DNA of 64,000 nt from Marisa cornuarietis (taxonomy: Eukaryota; Mollusca; Gastropoda; Architaenioglossa; Ampullariidae). Position numbers and translations under genes: made by a program. Location of the stretch: positions 16,189,001 to 16,253,000 of the forward strand of contig SMMW01000003.1 of NCBI GenBank assembly GCA_004794655.1, written 5' to 3'. Under the pieces are notes generated by a model. It did no database searches. It saw only the letters and a list, made by a program, of their open reading frames with translations, and was not told the DNA's origin. Below are positions 1 to 12,800 of the stretch, piece by piece (the stretch's first letter is position 1; each line of letters begins with the position of its first letter).

Positions 1-3000
1 TATTAGCTCTAGCAATCTTCTGGTTTAAATGGTTGAGAAAACAAAGAATTATTTTCGCCAGTTTTGATTGGTTCATTTTTCTTTACGGGTGTTAAACGAA
101 AAAGGTGCGCACGAGAATACGACTAAGTATGCGTGCACGCGAGCTGAGACCTAGTTAATAAGCACGACATAGCTTCTTCGAAACTGGTTAGAAGGCTATT
201 GAAGGGCTGGAGAAATACTAAAAACAAATGCTACCTGTAGATTTGCAGTCATGTAACAACATATAAAACAACCGAACCAGAACGTGATATGTCTTCACTC
301 CTAAAGAAAGATTGTTAAAGTTTAGAGCCAGATACATTTCTTGCAACTAAAGCAAAAGCCCTCGGCAGTCGCTGAGTCTGGGTCTGTTTTTATCGTTCGC
401 TTATTGAGATGCTTTGGTTTCTCAAAATACAGTTCAGAAGCACTTGATGCTTTTATTTTTAACGGATTCAAGGCAGTACATGTCTACAAAGACTATGCAT
501 TTACCTTTGGTCACTAAAGCTATTGCTAAATAATATTCTGCAAGACGCAAAGGGAAGACTTTTCGATGGAATCTTATTGTGCGCCTAGAAGTAACCATAG
601 TTGACAGCACGCACTAGAGCGACCTTGCACAGCTTTCTCGCGCTCAGGAGGGATTCTTCGCCTCGGATTAATTTCCAATACTACATGTCGACTTTGCCAC
701 CAGATATTTCACAAACGGCTGCGTCTGAGATGCTGTAAATATATATGGATAGCTGTTAAAAAGTGAACAATTCGATACAGTTTTAATATTTTTCTATTTA
801 CAACGGACTGGCAATCTCAAAACCACGTCCCTTACCTAGGTCATCATGAAAAAAAGTCGGTGGACTGAGGGGAGGGGGAAAGTCTTGAAACATCACTTAT
901 CTAAAGAGGTTCCTTTTTTGAGAGATCTGTTTTATGGTGCATGTCTTGCTGTGCGCAGATTTATAAATATATATCTAAGCATATACCTCAAAGATGCCTC
1001 ACAGAGGCACCAGTGGGATCTAAAGGGCAGAGCGACCAGACTACAGTCAGGAATAGATGCATAACTGCAAAAGACGTTGGTCCGCCATTTCCTCTCTCCA
1101 CTTACCCATACATTTGTCCATCACATTTGCGTATGAAGGATAGTTCGGACGTACTCAATAGGCAAGCACACATACACAGTTTCCTCAATTTGTTCTGTCG
1201 TCCTTATCTAGCATGTAAGGAGCCCCTTTTTAGGAACCAAAACCACATCCGTCTTTCTGGAATGGAGCAAAGAGCTGAAATAGCCAATCACACGTTAAGT
1301 GTTGTATAATTAGCCAGCCATCCTCTCTGGACAGGCCCCCATCATTGTTGCTGCTCTCCTTAAGTACTAATCCATTTCTACTCGTGGAACATGTGATCCA
1401 ACGATAGCATTGGAATAATGAAGATTCCCCCTCCCCCACGCTGATATAATGATGTCAGCAGGATCTTCTAGTACTGAGGTCTCGAAACAGTCCTGATTTT
1501 AAAAAAAGTGATGAGGACATTCTGCGGCGTAAAAGACCTTTAACTTTGTGAACTTTGCTCTCTAACTGCTTGCCTCGACGGGAAGAAAACTTTAACTTTG
1601 TAATAGTTGCGTTGACCAACTTGCATAATCCGTGGTATGTCTCAGGAATAAGACAGGTTGTGTGTAAAAGGATTGAGGGGTTAGCACGCAGGCGTTTTAG
1701 TTAGAAGAGAGACCCTTGTCCTTTTTCAGGTGAAATTTTTATGAAACACATCCTCTAGGCCAGTTTTGTGTTCACTTGCTGGCATTTTGTTTCTAGCTGT
1801 AGTTCTTTGACCTTTATTCCATCGATCTGTCTCTGACCGTCTTTTCGGGCCCAATTATGCTTTCACTTGCCAGGCGCATTTAGCTATAGACACCAGGGCC
1901 CCAACATTCTGGCTAAGAGACGAGTAGACAAACAGAGAAACAGGTAGGCAGGAAGGTATGGAGAAAAGCAAATAGACAGACAGAGAAACAAACAAGCAGA
2001 CACACAGAAAGACAAATAGCCAGAGATACATGCATAGACGGCCAGAGAAGGAAGGACTAACAGAGAAGGAGGTAGACGAGCAAACACGCAGAAACACAGA
2101 GAACAGAGAAACAGAGAAGTTGGTTCAAGCGTATTGCATGTGGAAAGTTAATATTATCATCATTATCATTATCATCATCGATTAGAGCTGAAAATAGGTA
2201 GAACGTTAATTCCATCATGTCATACTAAATATAATTAACTATCAACTAATCTAATCAACAATCAGTACCATCACCATCAGCATATGCTAGAACATGAACA
2301 CTAATTAATGCTAAAAATAGCAGTGTCTAAGACGTACAGAAAGAGAAAGAAAAGGCAAGAGAGAGTTGTAGCGGAGGAGACCTACAGAAATAAATCATGA
2401 AAAGGTAGGTAGGAAAATTGTCCAAATTATCAAGAAATCATCATTCTAATCATGTCATACAAGGAAGTACGTGTTCTACGAAGAACACTCAGACTGCAAA
2501 AAACGACAAGACCTTTGAAATGTCATTTATCAATGCAAGTAGTGGATGCTCTAACATCTTTTTTGTACAGTTGTCGAGCTCGAAAGCCGCCACAGGTCAG
2601 GCCATCCGAGGCCATCCCGTACATAAGGATTATGCTTCGTCTGTCTCCTAGTGGAAGGGATACCCCACCTTGTCTTTGCTATCTCCTTCCCCGTCTTCTC
2701 CCTCCCTTCGTCTCTCAGAGCCCGCTGACACCTTTCCGATGTTTCTTCGGACGCATTCGTCTCATTTCGAAGAACTGACACTCCTGATAGCACGATCACT
2801 GAGACAGAAAATTTCCTCATTTCCAGGCGAAGAGTTGTGTGGCGATTTGGGATAATAGCTGTTAGTGTTCTTCTCTAACCACAAAAGGGGGGAGGGGGGT
2901 GGAAAAATGACCGACGCCAAAAGAAAGTCACTCCTAACGCAGCTTCAGAAGCGAGAGTGACTTCCTCATAAGTAACGTGTTGTTAGTGGTCATTGGGGAA

Positions 3001-3236
3001 ACGGATGAAAGTGATTGATACGAGGCGCCGACAATTGTTGAGTATTATTGCAGGATAAAGCATTGCTGTCAGTAAGCACGAGCGAGGACGTTAAGATGCG
3101 GCCGTCTTCGACTTCAGCATTTGCTACTCAGCAAAGAAGATAGACAGAAAGAAAGTAAGAACAAACAAAAGAAAGATTGAAAAGAAAGAAGAGAAAAGAG
3201 GTAGACGTGATTACTGAAGTAATTAATTATGAAGGT

Positions 3237-3287
<51 letters not shown>

Positions 3288-4032
3288 GGGGGTCCTGTGG
3301 ACATTACGTCTTAAAGTGTGTTGACACATAAAAGAAATTCAAAAATGATTATATGATAGATGATACGCAAATACGTTTTTTAAAGAAAAACTTGAAAAGA
3401 AGTAGTCTTAGTTATGGACGTTGTGAAAGTTAAAGAAGTCGTCTCCACAATCCAACGACTGCTCGCGAACAAAGGCATACAGAGGGGGAGAAAACCATTG
3501 ATCATCTCTCAACAGGCACAATCTGAGAGAAGTTGTGAAAACATCGAAAAGAAAAATAAAATCGAAGCAGTTGAGCAGTGCATTTTCGCTCACTACACTG
3601 TCAAGTCACGTGACCTTTAAGACTACATCATACGCGGTACGAAGGCCATGCAATCTAGGTCTTAATCCGGTTATGAGTAATTAGTCTGGCAGCAAACCTG
3701 CGCCGCTAACAGCAGAGAAACAAATATTTGCTCCCCGGCAGACGATTGACAGGATCAAAGGGGTCTAGAAGCCTGTATCCACCAAACACTTTGGACGTGT
3801 GAATAAACCCTCTTTGTCAATATTTGGAACCTGGCAAACTTGGCACATACTTAATTACGTGGTTGGATCTTTTCTTTCGTTCCCACAACTTTAGTTCCCG
3901 TGGTTACATCTGACTTTCTGACCATTTAAAAACTTTTGTAAGCTATACAGGTTGCCCTTTTGACCCTAGACGGCTCAGGAGTCGAACTTTCATTATTCTA
4001 AATCAACAAGACGTTGTGTTGTATGTCTCCAG
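1..4032. other. Non-coding DNA upstream of the receptor exons
   Basis: I see no exon that I can support here. The receptor gene's signal-peptide exon should lie upstream of position 4033 and must end after the first base of a codon, but no convincing ATG-plus-hydrophobic stretch with a matching donor was found, so it may be outside the window. Content is AT-rich single-copy-looking sequence, a degenerate purine tract of AGAC/AGAA-type units around 1915-2120, and an (AC)n tract at 3239-3280. Open frames in this region are short and show no protein-like composition. Confidence 0.5.
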
Positions 4033-4175
4033 GATATTCTGCAACGGCTGACGATGTGGCACGATTGCACAGCGACCTTTTTTCCACCTACAAGCGGGTA
4101 ATTCCACCCGTTTTCAACCAGACACATGCTGTTAAAGTTCGACTGTCTCTGTTTCTTCTTATGATTCATGACTTG
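4033..4175 (+). CDS. Receptor exon 2 (N-terminal extracellular)
   Basis: Preceded by a pyrimidine-rich tract ending in cag at 4032 and followed by gtatgt at 4176. The 143-bp exon starts at codon position 2 and ends in phase 0. It encodes the N-terminal helix region, including DVARLHSDLFSTYKRV and an NQTHAV glycosylation sequon, then the first beta strand, SLFLLMIHDL. This matches the start of mature nAChR subunits. The upstream exon must supply one base. Confidence 0.9.
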
Positions 4176-7100
4176 GTATGTCTTTATGTCTTTTTACTCT
4201 ACCATAGGTTTTTCTCCCTATCTAGGCTGACATTTTTATTCAGGGTTCGCATGATTTTAAAGGATTAATGAGGTGCAAAAGTTTTAGCTCAGTGGAAGAT
4301 ACTATTTACACCAATCTGCGGAAATACCCTCTTCCGTTTTTCTAACCGACAACCACCACCATAGGAAGAAGTCCGCAACACATTATGACAGGATGGTGTA
4401 TGAATACGTCTAAGGTAACAGCCAATGAGAGAGTATCTGTGTACAATGTTGACATTGTGATCTTGAACTCTTTCTGTGTATGGTGATGTTTGTAGACATG
4501 TATCTCGAGAATGGACGGGGAGTATGAGCCCAGCGTTGGGGAATGATACGACCAGTCTTTCCATCCATTGCTCTGGGTTTGTTTTCAGGACATGAAGAAT
4601 CAAGTTTTAACAACCAGCGGTTGGGTTAATATGGTCAGTAAATTTTGTAATTACCCATCATCATCGTCATCGCCATCGTCACCATTCAAAAAATTTTCAA
4701 TACTTAATTCAGAAGTTCTTGACAGAGAAACTAGATTATTCTCGTTTACTCTCTCTCTCTTTCTCCCCTTCCTACATTTTTCCTTGCACTATTCATCGAT
4801 CTTGTTCTCTACATAAAAATCATAAAAATCTCCGTAGCAGGCTCTACTCTAACCAGATTTGAATAATCAATTCTTTAAAAATCATCCGGAAAATATCAAA
4901 GCAGACAAACAGCGAATTTAAAAAATACCCATGAAATGTTTGCTCCTGATGAAACATTCATAGCACGTCTTCGTCTGTAGAAAAAAATCCCATGATGCTT
5001 TTTGTGATGTATTCTAAGCTGAGCTCTTCTCATCAGCAGTAACTTTCGTCTGCAAATGCTCTCTTTAGTTCCAAGGAGACGACCAATTAATGCCATTCTC
5101 ATTATTCATGGCAATTTCTATCTTGCTGGCATTAAAAACATTTATAAAACATTACCCAAAGGAAAAGAATGCTTTCTGTTCACTGCTCCAAGCGATTGCG
5201 AGTAACAAAGCATTGCACGGAACTGACATGGAAAAAGGGAATATGGCTTACGTCCACACACAGTCTTTAACATAAAATAATCATGTGAAGATTTCAAGAA
5301 CTGATTACATTCTGGCAGAAGAGTAGTGCTAAGTCTCAAGCAATCTTTTCTCCTACGCCTTGTCTTAAAACAAATGCACATTTTACTTCTTGAAAGCATT
5401 TTTCCATCCATCCAATAATCAATCCATCTTTCTTTCTTTTTTATTCTCTTTTCCTCTTTCCTTTTATTTTCTGGCGCCAAGAAAAATGGCTAAAATAGTG
5501 TTTAATTTAGTGAAGATCGATTGCTCGAAAGAGTAAAACCGACAGAAGAAGAATTGCTTTAATAGTAAGTTCTTCAGTGAAGATCAAGATTTCAAACAGA
5601 GAAACCGACAGAGACAAAAGACTGTTATGGTCTCTTTCCCCTACAAATGTTGTGATTGATATCCTGACATAACTCAAGCAATGGTATACAAAAATACAAG
5701 TAATGAAATGACTCCTACCACTCAGCAGATATCATGTTCTCAATTTCAGCAATGGGATGATGAGTTTCTGACATGGGACCCCTCCAAATATGGCGGAGTG
5801 GAAGAGATCACCGTGGCACAGAAATCCGTGTGGCTTCCAGATCTGTTAGTGGAAAACACGTAAGTGTCCCTTGTAATCTATTATTTGTCCGAGGCTTGCC
5901 TGCTTGCTAAGATACGGTGTCTCGTACTTCAGGAATGCTTGAGTCCAAAATATGAAGCTCATCAATCGTCTGTGAGATCTTTAAGGTAAGTGGGGAGGGG
6001 ATATAGGTGATGATGAATGAAGGACGTTTTGCACCTATCTATAAATTCCTCCCTCCACTTACCTCCTTCCCCTCCTCCCCCAGTTCGCATTTTCTTACTT
6101 TTTTCTTTCTTCCTCTCTCTCCAATCACTCGCAGTATATGGGTGACCGAGTCTCTGTTTATCCTGTGAATTTAAAATGATCATCCAGAAGAAGCGGATAT
6201 CCAATTTGAAGTGTTGAACATCTAAAATGTAGAAAGAAATGTCAGGTGTAAAATTACCATGTGGAGAATTAATTTACTTTTTTTTGCGAACAAGTCTGGG
6301 AATGTGTACAATGCAACAAAATTGTGCAGATGCCTTACACCGAGTGGCTAGAAAAAATCGGTAAAAAATCAGCTAAACACTGAATAACCACACTTTGTCT
6401 TTTTCTGTCTCTTTCTCTCTCTCAGAGAGTTCCTCCCACAGCCATATAGTGCAGTTCCAACTAATGTTGATTTAGCTGTTACAAACTTCAATTGAAGCTT
6501 TAAGGAATCTGCCGATTGCATGATCAGGAATATAAGTATTAACACTAAAAAATGATATCAGCTTGCATTGAACGGTTTGACGAAGAATGCAAGCTAAAGA
6601 AGAGGTTGATAGGAAGGACATTGAGAAAATATAAGAAGAGGAAAACAGAGGAAGGAATTATAGCATACTATACAGAAAGAAAGGCACACAAGCGCCTACT
6701 ACAAGAGAAGGAGCAGTCCTTTACCCACACAAAATCAGACCTCTTGAAGATGCTACTAGCTATCCCAGCAATTTGGGAAATGAAATAAATAAATGTAGGA
6801 GGAGGCAATTTATCACGGGAAAAAATAAGAAAAGTGGGTAAACCTTTCAAAACAGTACTGAATGACTGATGGGTAGAAATTTGCATTCAAAGAAAAGAGA
6901 CACCTGGGAACATAGGGACAGTGCCTACAATATTCAGCAAGATACACAGCAAATAAATAAACAGATAACAAAGGAATAAATTAGTGAGGCACTGAGGCAG
7001 TTAAAACTAGTAAAGCTGATGGTCCAGATGGCATTTTGAGTGAAATGTCAAAAACGTCTGCCATCGCCATAGTACCTTTCCTAGTGAAGTTATTTAATAG

Positions 7101-9711
7101 TATACATAACCAGGGAATATGGCCAGAAGAGAGGACTAAATCAATAATTATCCCAATTTATAAGAAGGGGAACCCAAATAATCATGATAACTATAGAGGC
7201 ATCTCACTAACAAGCTTACTAAGTAAAGTTTTTACTGGCATTATACATAAAAGGTTAACTTGGAGGGCAGAAGACAAGCAACAAATAGAGGAAGCATAAG
7301 CTGGATTCCATATGAACTATTCAACTGTAGACCATATTTTTACATTCTATGCTTCAGTGGAGAAGCAGTTCGCTGATAATAGGAAACTTTATGTGATATT
7401 CATTGACTTCCAAAGACCAGTGCTATGGCAGGTGCTGTCACAAATGGGTCTGCAAGCTATACTGGGGGCCATCATTTAAAGTATGTATGCTAGTATTAAG
7501 GCATGCATAATCAAAGCCTGTCTCAGTTCTTTCACTGCCTACACGGGATGAAGCAGGGCTGTATCCTCAGCCCAACATTCTTCTCATTATGCATAAACAC
7601 ACATACTGTCCAACAGTAAATATGGATCTTCTTAACTCCGCGCCAGATAGAACTTATGATACGATGTATCTGCTAGGTACTCGGGGTTATGATAACTGAG
7701 TATAAAAATAGCAGGGTGCTATTTTCTGTGGGTTTTGGCTATGTATGGATGTTTCACCAAGTGGGAAATGAGAAACTGTTTGTAAAGAAACTTAGAGACA
7801 GGCTAAGGGATATTTATTGTCAGGAATGGTAAGCTGGTCTTCAGAATGGCTCACAGTCTGAGATGTATGGAAGTTTCAAAAGCTGTATAGAACGAGAAAA
7901 GTATCTTGATATTTTAAACAAAAATAACATAAGGCGTATGCACGTTTTAGAGTAAGAGTATCAGAGATAAATAATCATAGGAACTGTTTCGCACAATCTC
8001 TAGTACCTTACCATTGTCTCTTCTACCAAAGAGGATGAAGTACATGTGTCATGTATATAACCTGTTTATACAAATCTGAGAGATAAATATTGTAAAATAT
8101 TGAAGGAAATACCTTATGTTCTCCAACAATTATACGTATAGCTGTATCAATGAGTCAGTAATTAGACAATTTGGACTTTTATATTCTTGATGCTGGAAAA
8201 ATTTATGGATTTGGGTATATAGCCAGATTCAAGGTAAGTTCTCGCACTCTTGCTGTAGAAAATGTGCTTAAAGCAATAAAAGATATGTCTATGGCCATGT
8301 CTCTCTCTCGTTCTCTCCCTCTCTCTAAATAAGTCACAAAAGATCCATATAACAAGCATCGACACAGACGCTTGTTTACTTGACAGACTTTGTGAACCGT
8401 CGGACAAAGTGGTTGAGTGCACGACACTATAGGGAGAAAACAGACCACAATGGTGGTATGATACTGTCTGGAGGCCTGTCATTTTTTCCTTACAAGTCAA
8501 ATAGAGGGTTAAACGGGATCCCCCCTCCTTTATCCTCCAAGTCTGTTAGTGTCACATTCGATAAAGAGTTTGTTTGTGTCCGAAACTTGGCATTGACCAT
8601 CGACAATAGCAAACTGGAGTAATAAGAAACTGGAGTTTTCTTGCAAAGGCTGATAAACCTGATAGATTTACACAAAACACAAAATTTTAAATGCTTCTAG
8701 TTCATTTTTCTTTTCTGTGAAAAAATCTTTGCTGATATTGAATGGAATTGTTAAAAGGTATAAACACGCTCCATCCTAATGTCTTTTTAAAGCTGTCGAT
8801 AAAAGAACGTGCGCAGGACAGAAAATTCATATTGCAGAGATTACAAACACGCACAGTAATGATTTCACAACGATAGAAAAAAATGCACAGAAAGATAATT
8901 AAACACGCCATTTCTTTCACAGAGTTTGCATGCAGCATTCCTATGTCATTTATTGTTTAACATTCTATTGTTATTGAGTTTGTCAGCCGCCATCTTGTTT
9001 TCCAGTAACATTTGTGTCATCTAAACTAACCTGTTTGAGATGTTGAAGCCTTGTTTTGTCAGCAATATTCATGTCATCTGTCATCTTTCTCCCGCAGGGC
9101 CCAAAATTTTGCGGAGCTGGGCAGCGACTCGATGCTAGTCAGCATCGCTCACACGGGCCACATGTCCTGGGAGCCCGGTATTCTGACCAAGACCATCTGC
9201 GAGGTCAACATCGGCAAGTACCCGTTCGACTTTCAAAGCTGCGAGATCAAGTTCCTCACCTGGATGCACACCAACAAGACCCTGGACGTACAACCTGGCT
9301 CAGACTCGGTGGGTCTCGACGCCTGCATTCCAAACGGCGAGTGGGACATCACTGAAGCTGTGGCAGAGCCCTACTTCTATCCGTCTACCTATAGACCAGG
9401 TTCATTTGTTTGTTTATTTGCTCGCTTGTTCTTTGGTTTATTTATTGCTTTATTTGTTCTTTTCTTTTTTCATTTATTTCTTAAGTCGTTATTTTGCTTA
9501 TTAGTTCTTTGGTTCATTTGCTTGTTTGCTCTTTTATTTGTTTGTTCTTTAGCTCGTTGGTTTGTTTGTTCGTTTCTTCTATCGCTGACCCATTTCTTAA
9601 GTGCAAAAAATACATGGGAAGGAAGGGGGTCTGCGTGACGTGAAAGTGAGAATGTCGTTGTGTCGTCTGCTGCTAGTGAGAGAGAAAACGGTTTTGTTAA
9701 AATAATCGGAG

Positions 9712-9807
<96 letters not shown>

Positions 9808-12800
9808 CTTTGTAGAATGTTCTATACGCGTAATGCTTATTAAGGAAACGACTTCGTATTACCGAAGGCGAATGCTTATTTTTCTTAAAATGCTTATTCA
9901 ACATTTTCATTCCGTTGGAATGCTGTTTAGCCAAAATTAATGCAAACTTTCAGTTCTTGAGAGGTGGACTGCCTTGCCTATGATCATATTTTCGCAACTC
10001 TGACACTTTCATCAGACTTGCAGTACAGACCTACAATTGGGACATCTAACAAGGGCTGGATTTGTGACATTCGTCATCAATTTTGACACATTTATTCATT
10101 CGCTCATTTATTTATTTGCTCTTTAGTTCTTTTGCCTGCTTTTTTATTTCTTCTTTATTCGTTTGTCTGTTTGTTTATTTGTTTGTTGTATAGATTCGTT
10201 AATTTGTTTGTTGTATAGATTCATTTCTTTATTCGTTTGTTAATTCGTTTGTTTATTTGTTCACTTATTTGTTCGTTGGTTGCACATTCGATCAGTCACC
10301 TCTAAACAGATCATGTGGCAAAAATTCCAGGATCTCTGAGAACAGGGAAAAGACCTTTTAAATCAGGCACAAGCAACAGATGCCGATAAAATGTCAACAA
10401 TCTTCTGGATACTAGTAGCAGCTGTTGTTTGGGCAATGGAACATTGCAGAGCATGTAACGAACCCCGGAACACAGTGAGGCATGGGTGTGGAGAGCACTG
10501 TAAGAAAAAAAAAACTTGGAATATGCAGAACTACCTCTCATCAAGTGTTCAAAGTGACTCCAACAGTCAAAACCCAAATGATATTGGCTACATTTCCAAA
10601 CTGCATCAAGATTTGTTGTGTGAACATCTTTTATAGCTTTGAATCGCTAGCATGAATCCATTTAGTGGACTCTGTGTCACTAATATCTACTGTTTTGTGT
10701 GATTGATGTGTCTGGTGACTAGGCTACTGTCAAGCTAGCCCTATGAATGATGCGTCTTCAAGCAATAAGCTGAGCAGTATTCATAGACATCAATCAGAAA
10801 TTATTTTCTCTTGTGTCACTCCGGCATGTCTCTTTCACTGAAGGGTCAAACGCGCTCCTTTAGAAAGCCCTTCAAAGACTTCTTATAATGCTAATCTAGT
10901 AATCAAGGGCCGTACCAGAGCGGCGAAATTATAATTCAGACATACATGTCCCAGGAAATTAACAGAGCTCTTCCGCAGCATAAAATGCTCTGCTGTAACT
11001 CTTGCGGCTGAGAAATTACACGCAAGAATGAGCTGCTGGCAGTCATGTGGAAAGAATAAGTCCAGTTCACTTTTTCTCCATCATATCTGCGTGTGCGGTG
11101 TTGTGGAGGGGGTTTGCGCGCGCCAGTGTGTGTGTGTGTGTGTGTGTTATCTCTGTGAGTGGGTGAGTGGGTTAGTGAGCCTCGTTGTCTACGTATATGT
11201 GAGTGATACATTTAGAGGTGTGGGGAGAATGATAAAATGAAGGGGAGAGTACTATGGTATAGTGGGTTATTTCTCTTTGAAGAGATGACTCCTACATTGT
11301 TCATGTATGGTGCAATGTTAGAAAAATGTTCACGCTGCTACTCGGACAATTGTTTTCAAAAGGCAGTCACAGTTTTCCATGTCATGTCTGTTAACAGCCA
11401 CATCAAGTGGAAATGATTAAATCATCCCTCACCGACCCACCCACACCCACACCCACCCACCCACCTTCAAAGGGACTGCTTGGTAGAATGTGACGCATTG
11501 TATCTCTTAACACAAACTCTAACGGTGAGGTGACGTATGGCAACATTTCTGTTCACAGGCACTGCTCACACTGGGGTGACGTTTCGCATCCGCCTGCACC
11601 GGAAGCGTACGTTCTACGTGCTGAACACCATCATCCCGGTGGTGATGCTGTCCCTGCTCAATGTCCTCGTCTTCCTGCTGCCGGCGTCCTCAGGCGAAAA
11701 GATGGCGCTGGCGGTCACAGTTCTTTTGTCCTTCACCGTCTACCTGAGCATCATCAGCGAAGTCATGCCCAAGACCTCCGAGAGCATATCGATACTGGGT
11801 AGACCCATCCTCCTTATCATCATCGTCATCGTCGTCGTCGTAGTGTTTTAATAATGCTCTTCATACGCTCATTGTAACGGCTCATCGTATTTCAGCCTTT
11901 GCTTTAGTTTCCTGTTCATCCTTTAAATGGCCTCCGTAATCTTCAAATGTCGACTATGTGACCATGTTGTGCGGCTTATTAAACGACGATCATTCATACC
12001 CAGACTTTGTCAAACGGAGTGGACAGTGTGGGTCTGGCTTAAAAGGCCCTTTAAGAACAATGATCAAGAAGCGCTCTAGATTTCTATCCGCCATATACTC
12101 CCTCCATTTACACCTCCTCCCGTCTCGCTCAGCTTTCGTACATTCCTCGATCGATCGGCCATCACTCTGTTTCTTTGGCAGATATTTTCTACGCCGCTTT
12201 GTCTCGAGTTTTTTTTTTTTTTTTTTTGTAAATCTTCGTTTGTTCAGCTTACCAGTTCCTTATTCGTCCTTTCTACCTTTTGGGATGTTGTCTCCCTTTA
12301 CAACATTCTTTCCCTTTTCTAGTTATTTGCAATTTTTCTGTTTGCTTATTTATTTACACTTACAGTTTCCAATTGTTCTTATTGTCCCCAGCGCTAAGGA
12401 AAGCCCAAAATTTGCTTAACTTTTCTTCTTGCAAGCATAATGAAATATTTGAATAGAAGCTGTCCTTAAAGCTCAAGTTGAAAAGGAGGAAAAGAAACCT
12501 TAAAGTAAATTCCGACAAAGAAAGGCTTTATGCAACAAATCTCACACCCGCTCTTAGAGGTGTGTGTAGTGAATGTCCCGATCTGGTTTGATAGCCAGGT
12601 GCTGTCGCGAAGCAATGGGCTCCTCCTACAACCCAGATAACTGAGACGAGATAACTTTGTTACTGACAGGTTCTCTCGCACACAGCGACGTGATTTAATT
12701 TTACACATTCTTGCTTTCAATTCAGCTTCGACTTAGTTCCCAATAGAAATGTCCCCAAACAAATGAGATGGATCGTAACCCTGTAACGTGAACAGATTTT

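Noticed and set aside
1855..2097. Minus-strand Cys/Leu/Ser-rich ORFs
   Set aside because: Products of translating a degenerate AGAC/AGAA purine repeat.
8422..8440. cactatagggaga, like a T7 promoter core
   Set aside because: It lacks two bases of the canonical promoter and lies in ordinary intron sequence of a eukaryotic gene; chance match most likely.
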